Position numbers and translations under genes: made by a program. Below are positions 17,418 through 25,303 of a stretch of 64,000 bases of DNA, one piece after another (positions within the stretch are counted from its first letter, which is position 1; each line of letters opens with the position of its first letter). The stretch lies in the NCBI RefSeq assembly GCF_021538615.1, contig NZ_JAJHIZ010000002.1, forward strand, positions 186,001-250,000, read 5' to 3'. The stretch is from Niabella agricola. Lineage in GTDB: Bacteria > Bacteroidota > Bacteroidia > Chitinophagales > Chitinophagaceae. The notes below the pieces were generated by a model that searched no databases, had not been told where the DNA came from, and saw only the letters and a list, made by a program, of their open reading frames with translations.

Positions 17418-18770
17418 ATGAAAAAAGCCTTTGTTTATTCCATTCTGCTGCAACTGTTGTTTACCGTACACACAATGGCACAGCAGACCGTTACAGCGGC
17501 TACGGCGCTGGAGCAGTATCTTTATAACAGGGATACCACCTGTAAATGGGAATTAATAGATTCCGCTGAACTGGAAAGCAGTACGGCGTACCAATTGTTA
17601 CTGACCTCGCAACAATGGCATGGTTATACCTGGACGCACCAGCTCACCGTGCTCATTCCACGGGAAACCCGGTATGATGGCGCCTTATTGTTTATAACGG
17701 GAGGAAGCAATAACAAAGAAACCGGTTTGCCCAACTGGAGCGGTAAGAATGATCGCCTGGTGCAACAAATGGGTACCATTGCTGCCCGGAATGCGGCCAT
17801 CGTAGCCGTATTGCGGCAGGTACCGCATCAGCCCATTTTTAGCAATCTTACAGAAGACGCTGCTATTTCCTATACGCTGCACCAGTTTAAACAGGATAAT
17901 GATTATAGCTGGCCGCTGCTATTCCCGATGGTAAAAAGTGCCGTACGGGCGATGGATGCGGTACAGGAGTTTTCAAAACAACGGCAGGCACATAAGGTCA
18001 ATCGTTTTGTAGTGGCAGGGGCTTCCAAGCGGGGCTGGACCACCTGGCTTACAGGGGCCAATGATCCCCGAGTAACAGCCATCGGCCCAATGGTCATCGA
18101 TGTACTGAATATGCCGGCAAACCTGCAACACCAGATCGATGCCTATGGCGGGTACAGCGTGGAAATCGAAGACTACGTAAAGCTGGGCATTGTGCAGGGT
18201 ATGACCAGCCCGCTGGGCCGGGAACTGGTGACCATGATCGATCCGTTCGCTTACCGGAAAAAACTAACCATGCCCAAGATGATCTTTATCGGAACCAATG
18301 ATCCCTATTGGGTAGTGGATAATGTAAAAAATTACCTGGATTCCATTCCCGGGAACAACCTCTTACATTATACACCCAATGCGGGGCATGATCTCAACCG
18401 TGGTGTAACCGCCATGCCTGCACTCAGCGCCTTTTTTGGAATAGCCCTTGCCCGGGAGTCTTACCCTGTGTGTAACTGGAGCACAAAGGTTAAAAAGAAA
18501 CGAGTTGAACTGAATATAACCGCAACAACCGCGGGGCTGAAAGGCATAACACTGTGGCAGGCCGGTTCTGAAGACCAGGATTTCCGGAATGAAACATGGA
18601 AGGGCCGGGAACTGCCGGCAGCCAGCAGATCCTCCATCAGGATCAGGGAGCCATTACCCGCTAAAGGCTATCAGGCATTTTATGCAGAGCTGAAATATGA
18701 ACGTTCAAATGGGGACCCGTATACGGTTTGTACGCGGGTGTTTGTAACGGATCCGAAGCGGATCTTATAG
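17418..18770 (+). CDS. PhoPQ-activated pathogenicity-related protein (PqaA-type alpha/beta hydrolase)
   Basis: This 450-aa secreted protein has a signal peptide ending near HTMAQQ. It matches the PhoPQ-activated pathogenicity-related family (PF10142): WTHQLTVLIP, LLFITGGSNN and the nucleophile elbow VVAGASKRGWTTWLTGANDP with the candidate catalytic Ser. PKMIFIGTNDPYWVVDN gives the likely acid and TPNAGHDLN the likely His. These are alpha/beta hydrolases of unknown substrate. It is transcribed alone after the 141-bp repeat array. Confidence 0.85.
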   Translation: MKKAFVYSILLQLLFTVHTMAQQTVTAATALEQYLYNRDTTCKWELIDSAELESSTAYQLLLTSQQWHGYTWTHQLTVLIPRETRYDGALLFITGGSNNKETGLPNWSGKNDRLVQQMGTIAARNAAIVAVLRQVPHQPIFSNLTEDAAISYTLHQFKQDNDYSWPLLFPMVKSAVRAMDAVQEFSKQRQAHKVNRFVVAGASKRGWTTWLTGANDPRVTAIGPMVIDVLNMPANLQHQIDAYGGYSVEIEDYVKLGIVQGMTSPLGRELVTMIDPFAYRKKLTMPKMIFIGTNDPYWVVDNVKNYLDSIPGNNLLHYTPNAGHDLNRGVTAMPALSAFFGIALARESYPVCNWSTKVKKKRVELNITATTAGLKGITLWQAGSEDQDFRNETWKGRELPAASRSSIRIREPLPAKGYQAFYAELKYERSNGDPYTVCTRVFVTDPKRIL

Positions 18771-18908
18771 CCGGTGGAGATGCCTTGTCAATCTACCTGC
18801 AACACTGTTTTCAGACAGCGCGGGGTGTCGCCCATGTCTCCCGGTCTCCCTGATTACAGCACTACAGCCTCAATATAATTACCTATTTTTATCCGCAAAT
18901 CAACCAAT

Positions 18909-19454
18909 ATGAAAAAAGTAATCCTGGATCTGGCGGTTACCCTTGATGGATTTATTGAAGGCTCCAATGGTGAAATTGACTGGTGTATTATGGATGATGA
19001 TATGAACTTTGACGGGTTTCTTTCTGGCATTGATACCATCTTTTACGGGAGGGTTAGCTACGATCAATGGGGTAATTTTCAACCGGATGCAACGGCCGGC
19101 GAAGCAGAACAACAATTGTGGAAGGCTGTGCATTCAAAAAAGAAAATTGTTTTCTCTACCCGTCCGCCGGAGGATGGAAGGGCAACATTTATTGCAGAAG
19201 ATATCGCCGAAAGGGTAGATGCAATTAAAAAGCAGGGCGGCAAAAATATCTGGCTCTATGGAGGCGCCAGCCTGATCAAAACCTTTATCCACGCAGGGCT
19301 GATCGATGTATACCGGATCTCCGTACATCCGGTAGTGCTGGGAAGCGGCAAGCCGTTATTCGAAGATCTGAAGGAGCGGATGGAATTGAAACTGGTGGAA
19401 ACGCATGCCTTCCGGTCGGGCGTGGTGCAGCTGGTTTATGAGTGGAAATCATAA
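18909..19454 (+). CDS. Dihydrofolate reductase/RibD C-terminal-domain family protein
   Basis: The 181-aa cytoplasmic protein has the RibD-C/DHFR fold signatures: VTLDGFIEGSNGEIDW at the N-terminus, FYGRVSYDQW in the middle, IWLYGGASLIKTFIHAGLID and RISVHPVVLGSGKPLFEDL. It resembles the YyaP/YwjB-type stand-alone proteins rather than true folA. It is probably an NADPH-dependent reductase of unknown substrate. The start follows an AT-rich leader and the stop lies 98 bp before the next gene. Confidence 0.85.
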   Translation: MKKVILDLAVTLDGFIEGSNGEIDWCIMDDDMNFDGFLSGIDTIFYGRVSYDQWGNFQPDATAGEAEQQLWKAVHSKKKIVFSTRPPEDGRATFIAEDIAERVDAIKKQGGKNIWLYGGASLIKTFIHAGLIDVYRISVHPVVLGSGKPLFEDLKERMELKLVETHAFRSGVVQLVYEWKS

Positions 19455-19552
19455 AAGAGGTTATTGCCAGCGGGTCTTGTAGCCTTTATGATTATATTTA
19501 TAACGGGTAACAAATGAACCACACTTGAAGCAATCCAAAACAGTATGCGGCT

Positions 19553-20068
19553 ATGAATTTCTTTAGAAAACTATTTGGTACCGATAAACCATCAGTGTTG
19601 ATCAAATGCCCCCGGTGTTTGGGAAAAGGCCGGGTAGATCAGGAGGACATCAGGCGACTGAAACAGGAATTAATATGGTCGCCGGGTTCCTGCGCTTATT
19701 GCAACGGAACCGGAACCGTAGATCCCGAAGTGGTGAAAAATGTGCCGCCCAATGCCTGTTTTTTAATAACGAATCTGCCGGAAAAGGAACGTAAAAAAAT
19801 ATTGAATGGCCATCCGGATGCGTTGGAGCGGGGCCGGCGATACGAGGAGGAAATCCGTCAATTTATCGAGCAAATCAGTTACCTGCATTTTAAAAAGGGG
19901 CTGAATGCATTGGACATCGCTGGTTTTTTTTTAACAGGGAAGGAGCTGATGGAAACTTACGAGACAGAGAAACAGGAGCTGCTTTTGTTTATTGAGGAAG
20001 TGGTTCAAAATGAGAAAAGGGCGGACAAAAACGGCTTTGGCGCCATGGGAGAAAACAGCGATTGGTAA
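19553..20068 (+). CDS. Hypothetical protein with two DnaJ-like CxxCxGxG zinc motifs
   Basis: This 171-aa protein is not recognised as a named family. Near the N-terminus it has CPRCLGKG and CAYCNGTG, the repeats of the DnaJ cysteine-rich zinc domain, but no J domain. The rest is charged and helical (PEKERKKILNGHPDALERGR; ETEKQELLLFIEEVV). There is no signal peptide. It may bind zinc and act as a small scaffold or chaperone-like protein; this is inference. It lies 36 bp upstream of a small gene that looks truncated. Confidence 0.7.
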   Translation: MNFFRKLFGTDKPSVLIKCPRCLGKGRVDQEDIRRLKQELIWSPGSCAYCNGTGTVDPEVVKNVPPNACFLITNLPEKERKKILNGHPDALERGRRYEEEIRQFIEQISYLHFKKGLNALDIAGFFLTGKELMETYETEKQELLLFIEEVVQNEKRADKNGFGAMGENSDW

Positions 20069-20104
20069 AAAGATTGCTCCGAAATCATATAACAACAATA
20101 AAGG

Positions 20105-20308
20105 ATGACCGAATCTGTAAAAAAATATCAGCTGGAAAAAAGTTACTGGGCGGATGAAGATTTTGACCAAATGGGTTGGCATGATAATCATAAACATGCG
20201 ATCTCTTTTGGTGGACATTTTAGCCTACTTTTTCATATTGATTATATTTTTAAGTGGGTAGTAACAGGGAAGACCTGTCACTTTTTGGTAGCAGCAAAAT
20301 TCTTTTGA
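20105..20308 (+). pseudogene. Truncated gene of a DUF protein (SYW-DEDF / FDIDYIFKW family)
   Basis: The 67-aa product begins plausibly (YQLEKSYWADEDFDQMGWHD ... ISFG, then LLFHIDYIFKWV). This resembles the N-terminus of a longer conserved family in which a FWV-P-TLVFENV-type segment follows. Here the frame ends at VAAKFF-stop, and neighbouring frames give scraps (FW, SFEA) that could be the expected continuation. A frameshift followed by decay is therefore likely. The family identification is from memory and uncertain. Confidence 0.4.
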
Positions 20309-20362
20309 AGCCTAAGTATCTTTTTATAACTTGCTGTTTGAATTTTGCAAACAAGCAGATTT

Positions 20363-21301
20363 ATGAATACGGCTAAACCCACCTCCCTGGAGGCATTTTA
20401 TGAAGAGGCGGCAACATGGACCGGTAAGGAGGTGACAACGCTGTTACCTCCCGGCATCGGTAAGGAGATCGGTCATTTTAATATTTTTGATATAGCAGCC
20501 ACCATCGAGGCTGTAAAACGGAAAAAGGAAATGCCCTACAACCGCAGGGCCTATTATAAAATCAGCCTGATACGCGGGAAGAACCGGGCCGAATATGCCG
20601 ATAAAGTGATTGATATCACGGGTAATGCCCTCTTGTTTGCCACACCCAAAGTGCCGTACCATTGGATACCACAGGATCCGCATCAGTCTGGTCATTTTTG
20701 TGTATTTACGGATGCCTTTCTTGTAAAAAATAAAAGTGGCGTGGTGCTTGAAGAGCTTCCGATCTTTCAACCCGGCGGCTATCCTGTTTTTGAAATTACC
20801 GGTGAGCAGGCGAAGGAGATCGAATCCGTTTTTTTGAAAATGAAAAAGGAGATCGCTTCCGATTATGCCTTTAAATACGATCTGTTGCGTAATTATGTGC
20901 TGGAGCTGATCCATTACGGGCAAAAACTGCAACCGGCTCCTGCAACTGCCGTCACTCAAAATGCAGCGGCCCGTGTTACTGCACTTTTTATCGAGTTGCT
21001 GGAACGGCAGTTTCCCATTGAATCGCCACAACAGCAATTGCAGTTGCGCACAGCTAAGGACTATGCCGGCCGGCTGGCGGTGCACGTAAACCACCTCAAT
21101 AAAGTATTAAAAGAGCATACAGGAAAAACCACTACCGCGATGATCAGCGGCCGCATTTTGCAGGAGGCAAAGATCCTTTTAAAACAAACCGATTGGACCG
21201 TTTCTGAAATTGCCTATAGCCTCGGTTTTGAGGAAGTAGCACATTTTTCCAACTTCTTTAAGAAACAGGCAGCCGTTACGCCGGCTGTGTTCCGTTCCTG
21301 A
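20363..21301 (+). CDS. AraC family transcriptional regulator
   Basis: This is a 312-aa regulator. The ATG at 20363 is chosen; an upstream TTG at 20345 is possible. Residues 1-200 form a cupin-like effector domain (GHFNIFDIAATIEA; GNALLFATPKVPYHW). The C-terminal HTH_18 domain contains LAVHVNHLNKVLKEHTGKTT and WTVSEIAYSLGFEEVAHFSN, ending FFKKQAAVTPAVFR. The SDR gene starts 91 bp downstream on the same strand and is the probable target. Confidence 0.9.
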   Translation: MNTAKPTSLEAFYEEAATWTGKEVTTLLPPGIGKEIGHFNIFDIAATIEAVKRKKEMPYNRRAYYKISLIRGKNRAEYADKVIDITGNALLFATPKVPYHWIPQDPHQSGHFCVFTDAFLVKNKSGVVLEELPIFQPGGYPVFEITGEQAKEIESVFLKMKKEIASDYAFKYDLLRNYVLELIHYGQKLQPAPATAVTQNAAARVTALFIELLERQFPIESPQQQLQLRTAKDYAGRLAVHVNHLNKVLKEHTGKTTTAMISGRILQEAKILLKQTDWTVSEIAYSLGFEEVAHFSNFFKKQAAVTPAVFRS

Positions 21302-21392
21302 TGATGATTTGATTTTTGCAAATAATGGATTGATGTTTGCAACGGCAGTCACCGCAGATTGTGGCAACTTTGTGTATCAAAATAATAATGAT

Positions 21393-22157
21393 ATGAATGC
21401 TAAAAACAAAATAGCGGTGGTAACCGGAGGCAGTCGTGGCCTTGGCAGGAATATGGCCATTGCCCTTGCAAAAAAGGGGATCGATGTAGTGTTAACCTAT
21501 AACACGAATAAGGAGGCGGCAGATGCAGTGGCTGCGGAGATCCGGGCACTGGGACAAAAGGCGGCAGCCTTTCAGCTGGATACCAGCAATAGCGGGTCTT
21601 TTGATGAATTTGCCCCGCAGCTGACGGATTATTTAAAAGCGGAAACCGGCAGCCCCAATATTGATTTCCTGATCAACAATGCCGGTACCGCTTTGTATGC
21701 GCCGGCTGTTGATACCACCGAAAAGCAACTGGACGATATTGTAAACATTCACTATAAGGGGGTGTTTTTTCTTACACAAAAGCTACTGCCCTTTATGAAT
21801 GACGGCGGGGGTATTATAAACATTTCATCCGGGCTGGCCCGTATCACATTTCCGGGATCCTCCGTGTATGGATCGATAAAGGCTGCAGTAGAGGTGTTGA
21901 CCCGCTACCTGGCCCAGGAATTAGGCCCACGGAAGATACGGGTGAACGTGGTGGCACCGGGTGCCATTGAAACGGATTTTGGCGGCGGCCGTACCAGGGA
22001 TAATAAAGAGATCAATGCCCGGATTGCAGGCATTACCGCTTTAGGCAGGGTAGGCCTGCCGGACGATATCGGCGGTGTGGTGGCCTTCCTGTGTACAGAA
22101 GATGCCCGCTGGATCAACGGACAGCGGATCGAGGTATCGGGCGGACAGGCCTTGTAG
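21393..22157 (+). CDS. SDR family NAD(P)-dependent oxidoreductase
   Basis: The 254-aa short-chain dehydrogenase has the cofactor motif TGGSRGLG near the N-terminus, NNAG (LINNAGTALYAP), the catalytic Ser in INISSG and YGSIKA carrying the Tyr and Lys. PGAIETDFGGG and the end WINGQRIEVSGGQAL are typical of classical SDRs. The TYNTNKEAADAV stretch suggests NADP(H) preference, which is not provable here. The frame is open upstream to 21309, but the ATG at 21393 matches the family start. It is probably controlled by the AraC protein upstream. Confidence 0.93.
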   Translation: MNAKNKIAVVTGGSRGLGRNMAIALAKKGIDVVLTYNTNKEAADAVAAEIRALGQKAAAFQLDTSNSGSFDEFAPQLTDYLKAETGSPNIDFLINNAGTALYAPAVDTTEKQLDDIVNIHYKGVFFLTQKLLPFMNDGGGIINISSGLARITFPGSSVYGSIKAAVEVLTRYLAQELGPRKIRVNVVAPGAIETDFGGGRTRDNKEINARIAGITALGRVGLPDDIGGVVAFLCTEDARWINGQRIEVSGGQAL

Positions 22158-22175
22158 AGAAGGATCATTCAGTGC

Positions 22176-22258
22176 ATTGTCTCAAAAGTAAATGATCACC
22201 CTACCGGTAAGGCCCGGTTTCTTATCTGTACTTCGTGATCAGCTGCTTTTGAGACAAT
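22176..22258. repeat. 83-bp element with long inverted arms (MITE-like or bidirectional terminator)
   Basis: ATTGTCTCAAAAG (22176-22188) is the exact inverse of CTTTTGAGACAAT (22246-22258). Inside them TGATCAC (22193-22199) pairs exactly with GTGATCA (22235-22241), and the two pairs are separated by symmetric 4-nt internal loops. About 35 bp lie in the middle. The element sits between the convergent SDR and LysR genes. Confidence 0.85.
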
Positions 22259-22271
22259 TGTCCTTGTAAGC

Positions 22272-23168
22272 CTATTTCATCACCTTCCGGAACAGACTTT
22301 TGATGAGCTCGATTTCCTTGGCATGTGTGGTATTTTTCCGGCAGGCGAAATAAAGCGTATTCTTCAACTGCTTATGGCCCTTCCATACCAGCTTTACCTG
22401 CCCGCTTTCAATTTCCTTTTGACATAAAAAATCCGGGATCACCGCCAGGCCTTTACCACTGCTCAAACAACGTACAATGGAGTTGAGGTTGGGTACAATA
22501 TAATTGGGACGAAAATCAGGGGTGTTGCCAAAGTTCAGCTGCCAGAACCGGAAGAGGTGTTCCATGTCGCCGGTGGTTCCATACCACTTCTGTTGCTTCA
22601 GCCATGCTTCCGCGGCGGCATATTTTTTCTGTTTTACCAGTTTTTGAAAAGGCAGATCATCCAATTCTTTACCGGCTACCAGCACGATCGTTTCTGATGA
22701 GAAAGGTTGGTGTTCTATTTTGAGAGAGCTCCCTTTATGTGGTGTGATAATAAGGTCGAGGATACCCTTGTCCAGGTTGTCCAGCATTTCATGATAGTCG
22801 CCAAAGCGAATGATCACGTTAAAGTCCAAACTCGAAATATATTGTTCCAGAGTGATCTGGAAGGTTTCGAAGCACATGCCGATACTGATGGTGGGCGTAT
22901 GCTTTTCCGTACTGCGCTGAAAACTTTTTTCCGCTTCTTCCAGCGTGGTAAGACTCTCAGCTATTGCATTGTACAGGATCTTGCCGCGTTCTGTAGGCAC
23001 CATTTTGCGGCCGGCACGCTCAAACAGTTTATAACCCACATAGCTTTCCAGCGAGCTTAAATGCAGGCTTACCCCCGGCTGCGAAATAAACAGGCTTTCG
23101 GCGGCACCGGTAAGGGTGCCGCTTTGATAAATGGCCTTGAACGTGCGGTACCATTCTAGGTTGACCAT
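22272..23168 (-). CDS. LysR family transcriptional regulator
   Basis: This is a 298-aa protein. The N-terminal winged HTH spans about residues 1-60 (LEWYRTFKAIYQSGTLTGAA; LFISQPGVSLHLSSLESYVG), followed by a substrate-binding domain (TISIGMCFETFQI; GILDLIITPHKGS; CLSSGKGLAVIPDFL). It is transcribed divergently from the quinone oxidoreductase gene at 23267 across a 98-bp AT-rich gap holding an inverted repeat, the usual layout for a LysR regulator and its target. Confidence 0.92.
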   Translation of the reverse strand: MVNLEWYRTFKAIYQSGTLTGAAESLFISQPGVSLHLSSLESYVGYKLFERAGRKMVPTERGKILYNAIAESLTTLEEAEKSFQRSTEKHTPTISIGMCFETFQITLEQYISSLDFNVIIRFGDYHEMLDNLDKGILDLIITPHKGSSLKIEHQPFSSETIVLVAGKELDDLPFQKLVKQKKYAAAEAWLKQQKWYGTTGDMEHLFRFWQLNFGNTPDFRPNYIVPNLNSIVRCLSSGKGLAVIPDFLCQKEIESGQVKLVWKGHKQLKNTLYFACRKNTTHAKEIELIKSLFRKVMK

Positions 23169-23183
23169 ATTTAACTATTATTT

Positions 23184-23238
23184 TTATAATACAAATCTAT
23201 AATTTATATTATTTATCTGATAATTATTTGTATAATAA
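23184..23238. promoter_or_regulatory. Palindromic operator and promoter between lysR and mdaB-like gene
   Basis: TTATAATACAAAT (23184-23196) and ATTTGTATAATAA (23226-23238) are inverted repeats matching at 12 of 13 positions, centred in the divergent gap. The right arm overlaps a TAATTTTG -7-like box (23236-23243) of the rightward gene. This is a plausible LysR binding region, probably for both activation and autoregulation; it is inferred from symmetry and position. Confidence 0.55.
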
Positions 23239-23266
23239 TTTTGCCTTGTCAATTAAAAAAAGAGAT

Positions 23267-23884
23267 ATGAAAAAGATATTGATCATCAACGCAGGGCAAC
23301 AATTCGGACATTCCGGCGGCCGGTTTAACCATACCGTAGCGGCAGAAACGGCCGCATTTTTCAGTAACCAGCCGGATGTGGAAGTAAGGCAAACCGTTAT
23401 TGCCGATGGTTATGATCCTGCAGAAGAGGTAGAAAAATTTGTATGGGCGGATACGATCATCTACCATACACCCATCTGGTGGTTCCAGCTGCCCCATGGC
23501 TTTAAGCAATATATTGACAAGGTATTTACAGCCGGGCACGGCAAGGGGATTTATCACAGCGACGGCCGTTCATCGGCAAATCCCCATATCAATTATGGAA
23601 CAGGGGGCATGCTCCACGGGAAAACCTATATGCTGACGACCAGCTGGAATGCACCTGAGACAGCGTTTACGTTGCCGGGTGAATTTTTTAAACAGCGCAG
23701 TGTGGATGATGGCCCCTTATTTGGGTTTCACCGGATGAATGCTTTTGCCGGTATGCAGCCGATAAAAAGTTTTCACTTTCACGATATTGAAAAGAATGCG
23801 GATGTGGCGCGGGATATGGAACGGTACAGGGCGCATCTGGAAGACATTTTTAAAACAGTAGCAAAACCACAGATAGCGGCGTAG
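23267..23884 (+). CDS. mdaB: NAD(P)H-dependent quinone oxidoreductase, MdaB-like
   Basis: The 205-aa flavodoxin-fold protein starts at the ATG at 23267 (MKKILIINAGQQFGHSGGRF). It has the MdaB pattern: short phosphate loop, WADTIIYHTPIWWFQLPHGFKQYIDKVF, INYGTGGMLHGKTYMLTTSW and FHRMNAFAGMQPIKSFHFHD. MdaB proteins reduce quinones by two electrons using FAD and NADPH and protect against quinone stress. It is probably induced by the divergent LysR regulator. Confidence 0.88.
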   Translation: MKKILIINAGQQFGHSGGRFNHTVAAETAAFFSNQPDVEVRQTVIADGYDPAEEVEKFVWADTIIYHTPIWWFQLPHGFKQYIDKVFTAGHGKGIYHSDGRSSANPHINYGTGGMLHGKTYMLTTSWNAPETAFTLPGEFFKQRSVDDGPLFGFHRMNAFAGMQPIKSFHFHDIEKNADVARDMERYRAHLEDIFKTVAKPQIAA

Positions 23885-23891
23885 GAAATAT

Positions 23892-24654
23892 CCCGCAGAT
23901 AGCGCAGATTAGGCACGGAAAAGAAAAGTCAGCGAAGATTTGCGAAAAGAATCCGCGTATATCAGCGGGAAAATGGCCCGCAGATTATGAGCAGAAAAGA
24001 AAAATCAGTGGTAATCTACGAAAAGAATCCGTGTACATCAGCGGGAAAGCAGCCCGCAGATGACGCAAATGAAACGCAGATAAGCGTCATCCGCAAAATC
24101 AGCGGAAAAAATCTGCGAGCATCAGCGGGAAAATGGCCCGCAGATTATGAGCAGAAAAGAAAAATCAGTGGTAATCTACGAAAAGAATCCGTGTACATCA
24201 GCGGGAAAGCAGCCCGCAAATGACGCAAATGAAACGCAGATAAGCGTCATCTGCAAAATCAGCGGAAAAAATCTGCGAGCGTCAGCGGGAAAACAGCCCG
24301 CAGACTATGAGCAGAAAAGAAAAATCAGCGGTAAAGAATCCGTGTACATCAGCGGGAAAGCAGCCCGCAAATGACGCAAATGAAACGCAGATAAGCGTCA
24401 TCTGCAAAATCAGCGGAAAAAATCTGCGAGCGTCAGCGGGAAAACAGCCCGCAGATTATGAGCAGAAAAAGAAAAATCAGTGGTAATCTACGAAAAGAAT
24501 CCGTGTACATCAGCGGGAAAGCAGCCCGCAAATGACGCAAATGAAACGCAGATAAGCGTCACCCACAAAATCAGCGGAAAAAATCTGCGAGCATCAGCGG
24601 GAAAATATCCCGCAGATGACGCTGAAAGAATAGAAATCAGCGAAGATCCGCGGG
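23892..24654. repeat. Family A repeat array with 160-bp period
   Basis: CCCGCAGATTATGAGCAG or close variants recur at 23977, 24137, 24297 and 24448 (160, 160, 151). Each 160-bp unit is two modules back to back: one of 69 bp (e.g. 23977-24045) and one of 77 bp (e.g. 24053-24129). Both open with CCCGCAGAT and close with ATCAGCGGG or GTCAGCGGG, separated by 7-bp spacers. A single 78-bp module leads the array (23892-23969) and a 46-bp short form ends it (24609-24654), 6 bp from the GxxExxY stop codon. Frames through it are translations of the repeat; no gene here. Confidence 0.93.
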
Positions 24655-24660
24655 ATAGTT

Positions 24661-25038
24661 TTACAATCCGTTAACTTTCCTGAAGATCGATTTTGAAATA
24701 TCATCAACATTGAAATTAACAAGTAGCCCCAATTTTAATCCGGACAATTTTAAATAGGTGATCACTTGTTTATGATGAACGTTCAGTAGTGTTTCAACAG
24801 ATTTTACTTCAATGATTACTTTATGCTCCACTAAAAGATCAAGCCGGTATCCGATGTCAAGTTTTAGAGAACCATATACCATCGGTAAGCCCACCTGTTT
24901 GGCAAAGCATAATCCGTTTTGATGTAATTCAAATCCCAACGCGGCTTCATATGCCGACTCCAGCAGCCCGGGACCTAAGTTGTTATATACATTGAAGATG
25001 CATCCACGGATGCCATAAGACAATTCATTTTCGGTCAT
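24661..25038 (-). CDS. GxxExxY protein (PD-(D/E)XK nuclease-like)
   Basis: This 125-aa protein carries the defining motif G24-LL-E27-SA-Y30 of the GxxExxY family. Further on YRLDLLVEHKVIIEVKSVE gives Asp67, Glu77 and Lys79 in the spacing of a PD-(D/E)XK nuclease core. The biological role of the family is unknown. It is flanked on both sides by family A repeat modules, its stop codon only 6 bp from one of them, which suggests it moves or acts together with the repeats; that link is inference. The length is normal for the family and the frame is intact. Confidence 0.9.
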   Translation of the reverse strand: MTENELSYGIRGCIFNVYNNLGPGLLESAYEAALGFELHQNGLCFAKQVGLPMVYGSLKLDIGYRLDLLVEHKVIIEVKSVETLLNVHHKQVITYLKLSGLKLGLLVNFNVDDISKSIFRKVNGL

Positions 25039-25091
25039 GATTCAATAGGTTTCAAATGTTATGAATAAAGTTAATGAAAAAATAAAAATCT

Positions 25092-25247
25092 CCGCTGATG
25101 ACGCAGAAAGCGGGCAGAAAGATTTGCATAGATCCAGGGGAAAGCTCAGCGAAAATCAGCGGGAAATAGTCCCGCAGATGACGCAAATGAAACGCAGATA
25201 AGAATCATCTGCAAAAATCATCGAAAAAGATCTTCGTAGATCAGCGG
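25092..25247. repeat. Family A modules on the upstream side of the GxxExxY gene
   Basis: A 23-bp mini-palindrome with CCGCT...AGCGG ends lies at 25092-25114. A complete 77-bp module opening CCCGCAGATGACGCAAATG and closing ATCAGCGGG spans 25171-25247 and is close to the 77-bp module of the downstream array. Degenerate module material lies between. The gene at 24661-25038 is thus enclosed by the same repeat family. Nothing else is visible before the aldo/keto reductase. Confidence 0.8.
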
Positions 25248-25303
25248 GGGAATAATCTGTGCGTATCCGCGGGGGGAAAATAAAAATTTATAAAAATCAA
25301 ATT

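Noticed and set aside
23977..24610. Could the 160-bp array be a CRISPR?
   Set aside because: Units are long, nearly identical along their whole length, with no variable spacers and no cas genes.
23987..24674. Plus-strand frames giving KNPCTSAGKQPADDANETQ-like repeated peptides
   Set aside because: They translate the 160-bp nucleotide repeat; the period is not a multiple of three, so the peptides break at each unit. No start signal or family.
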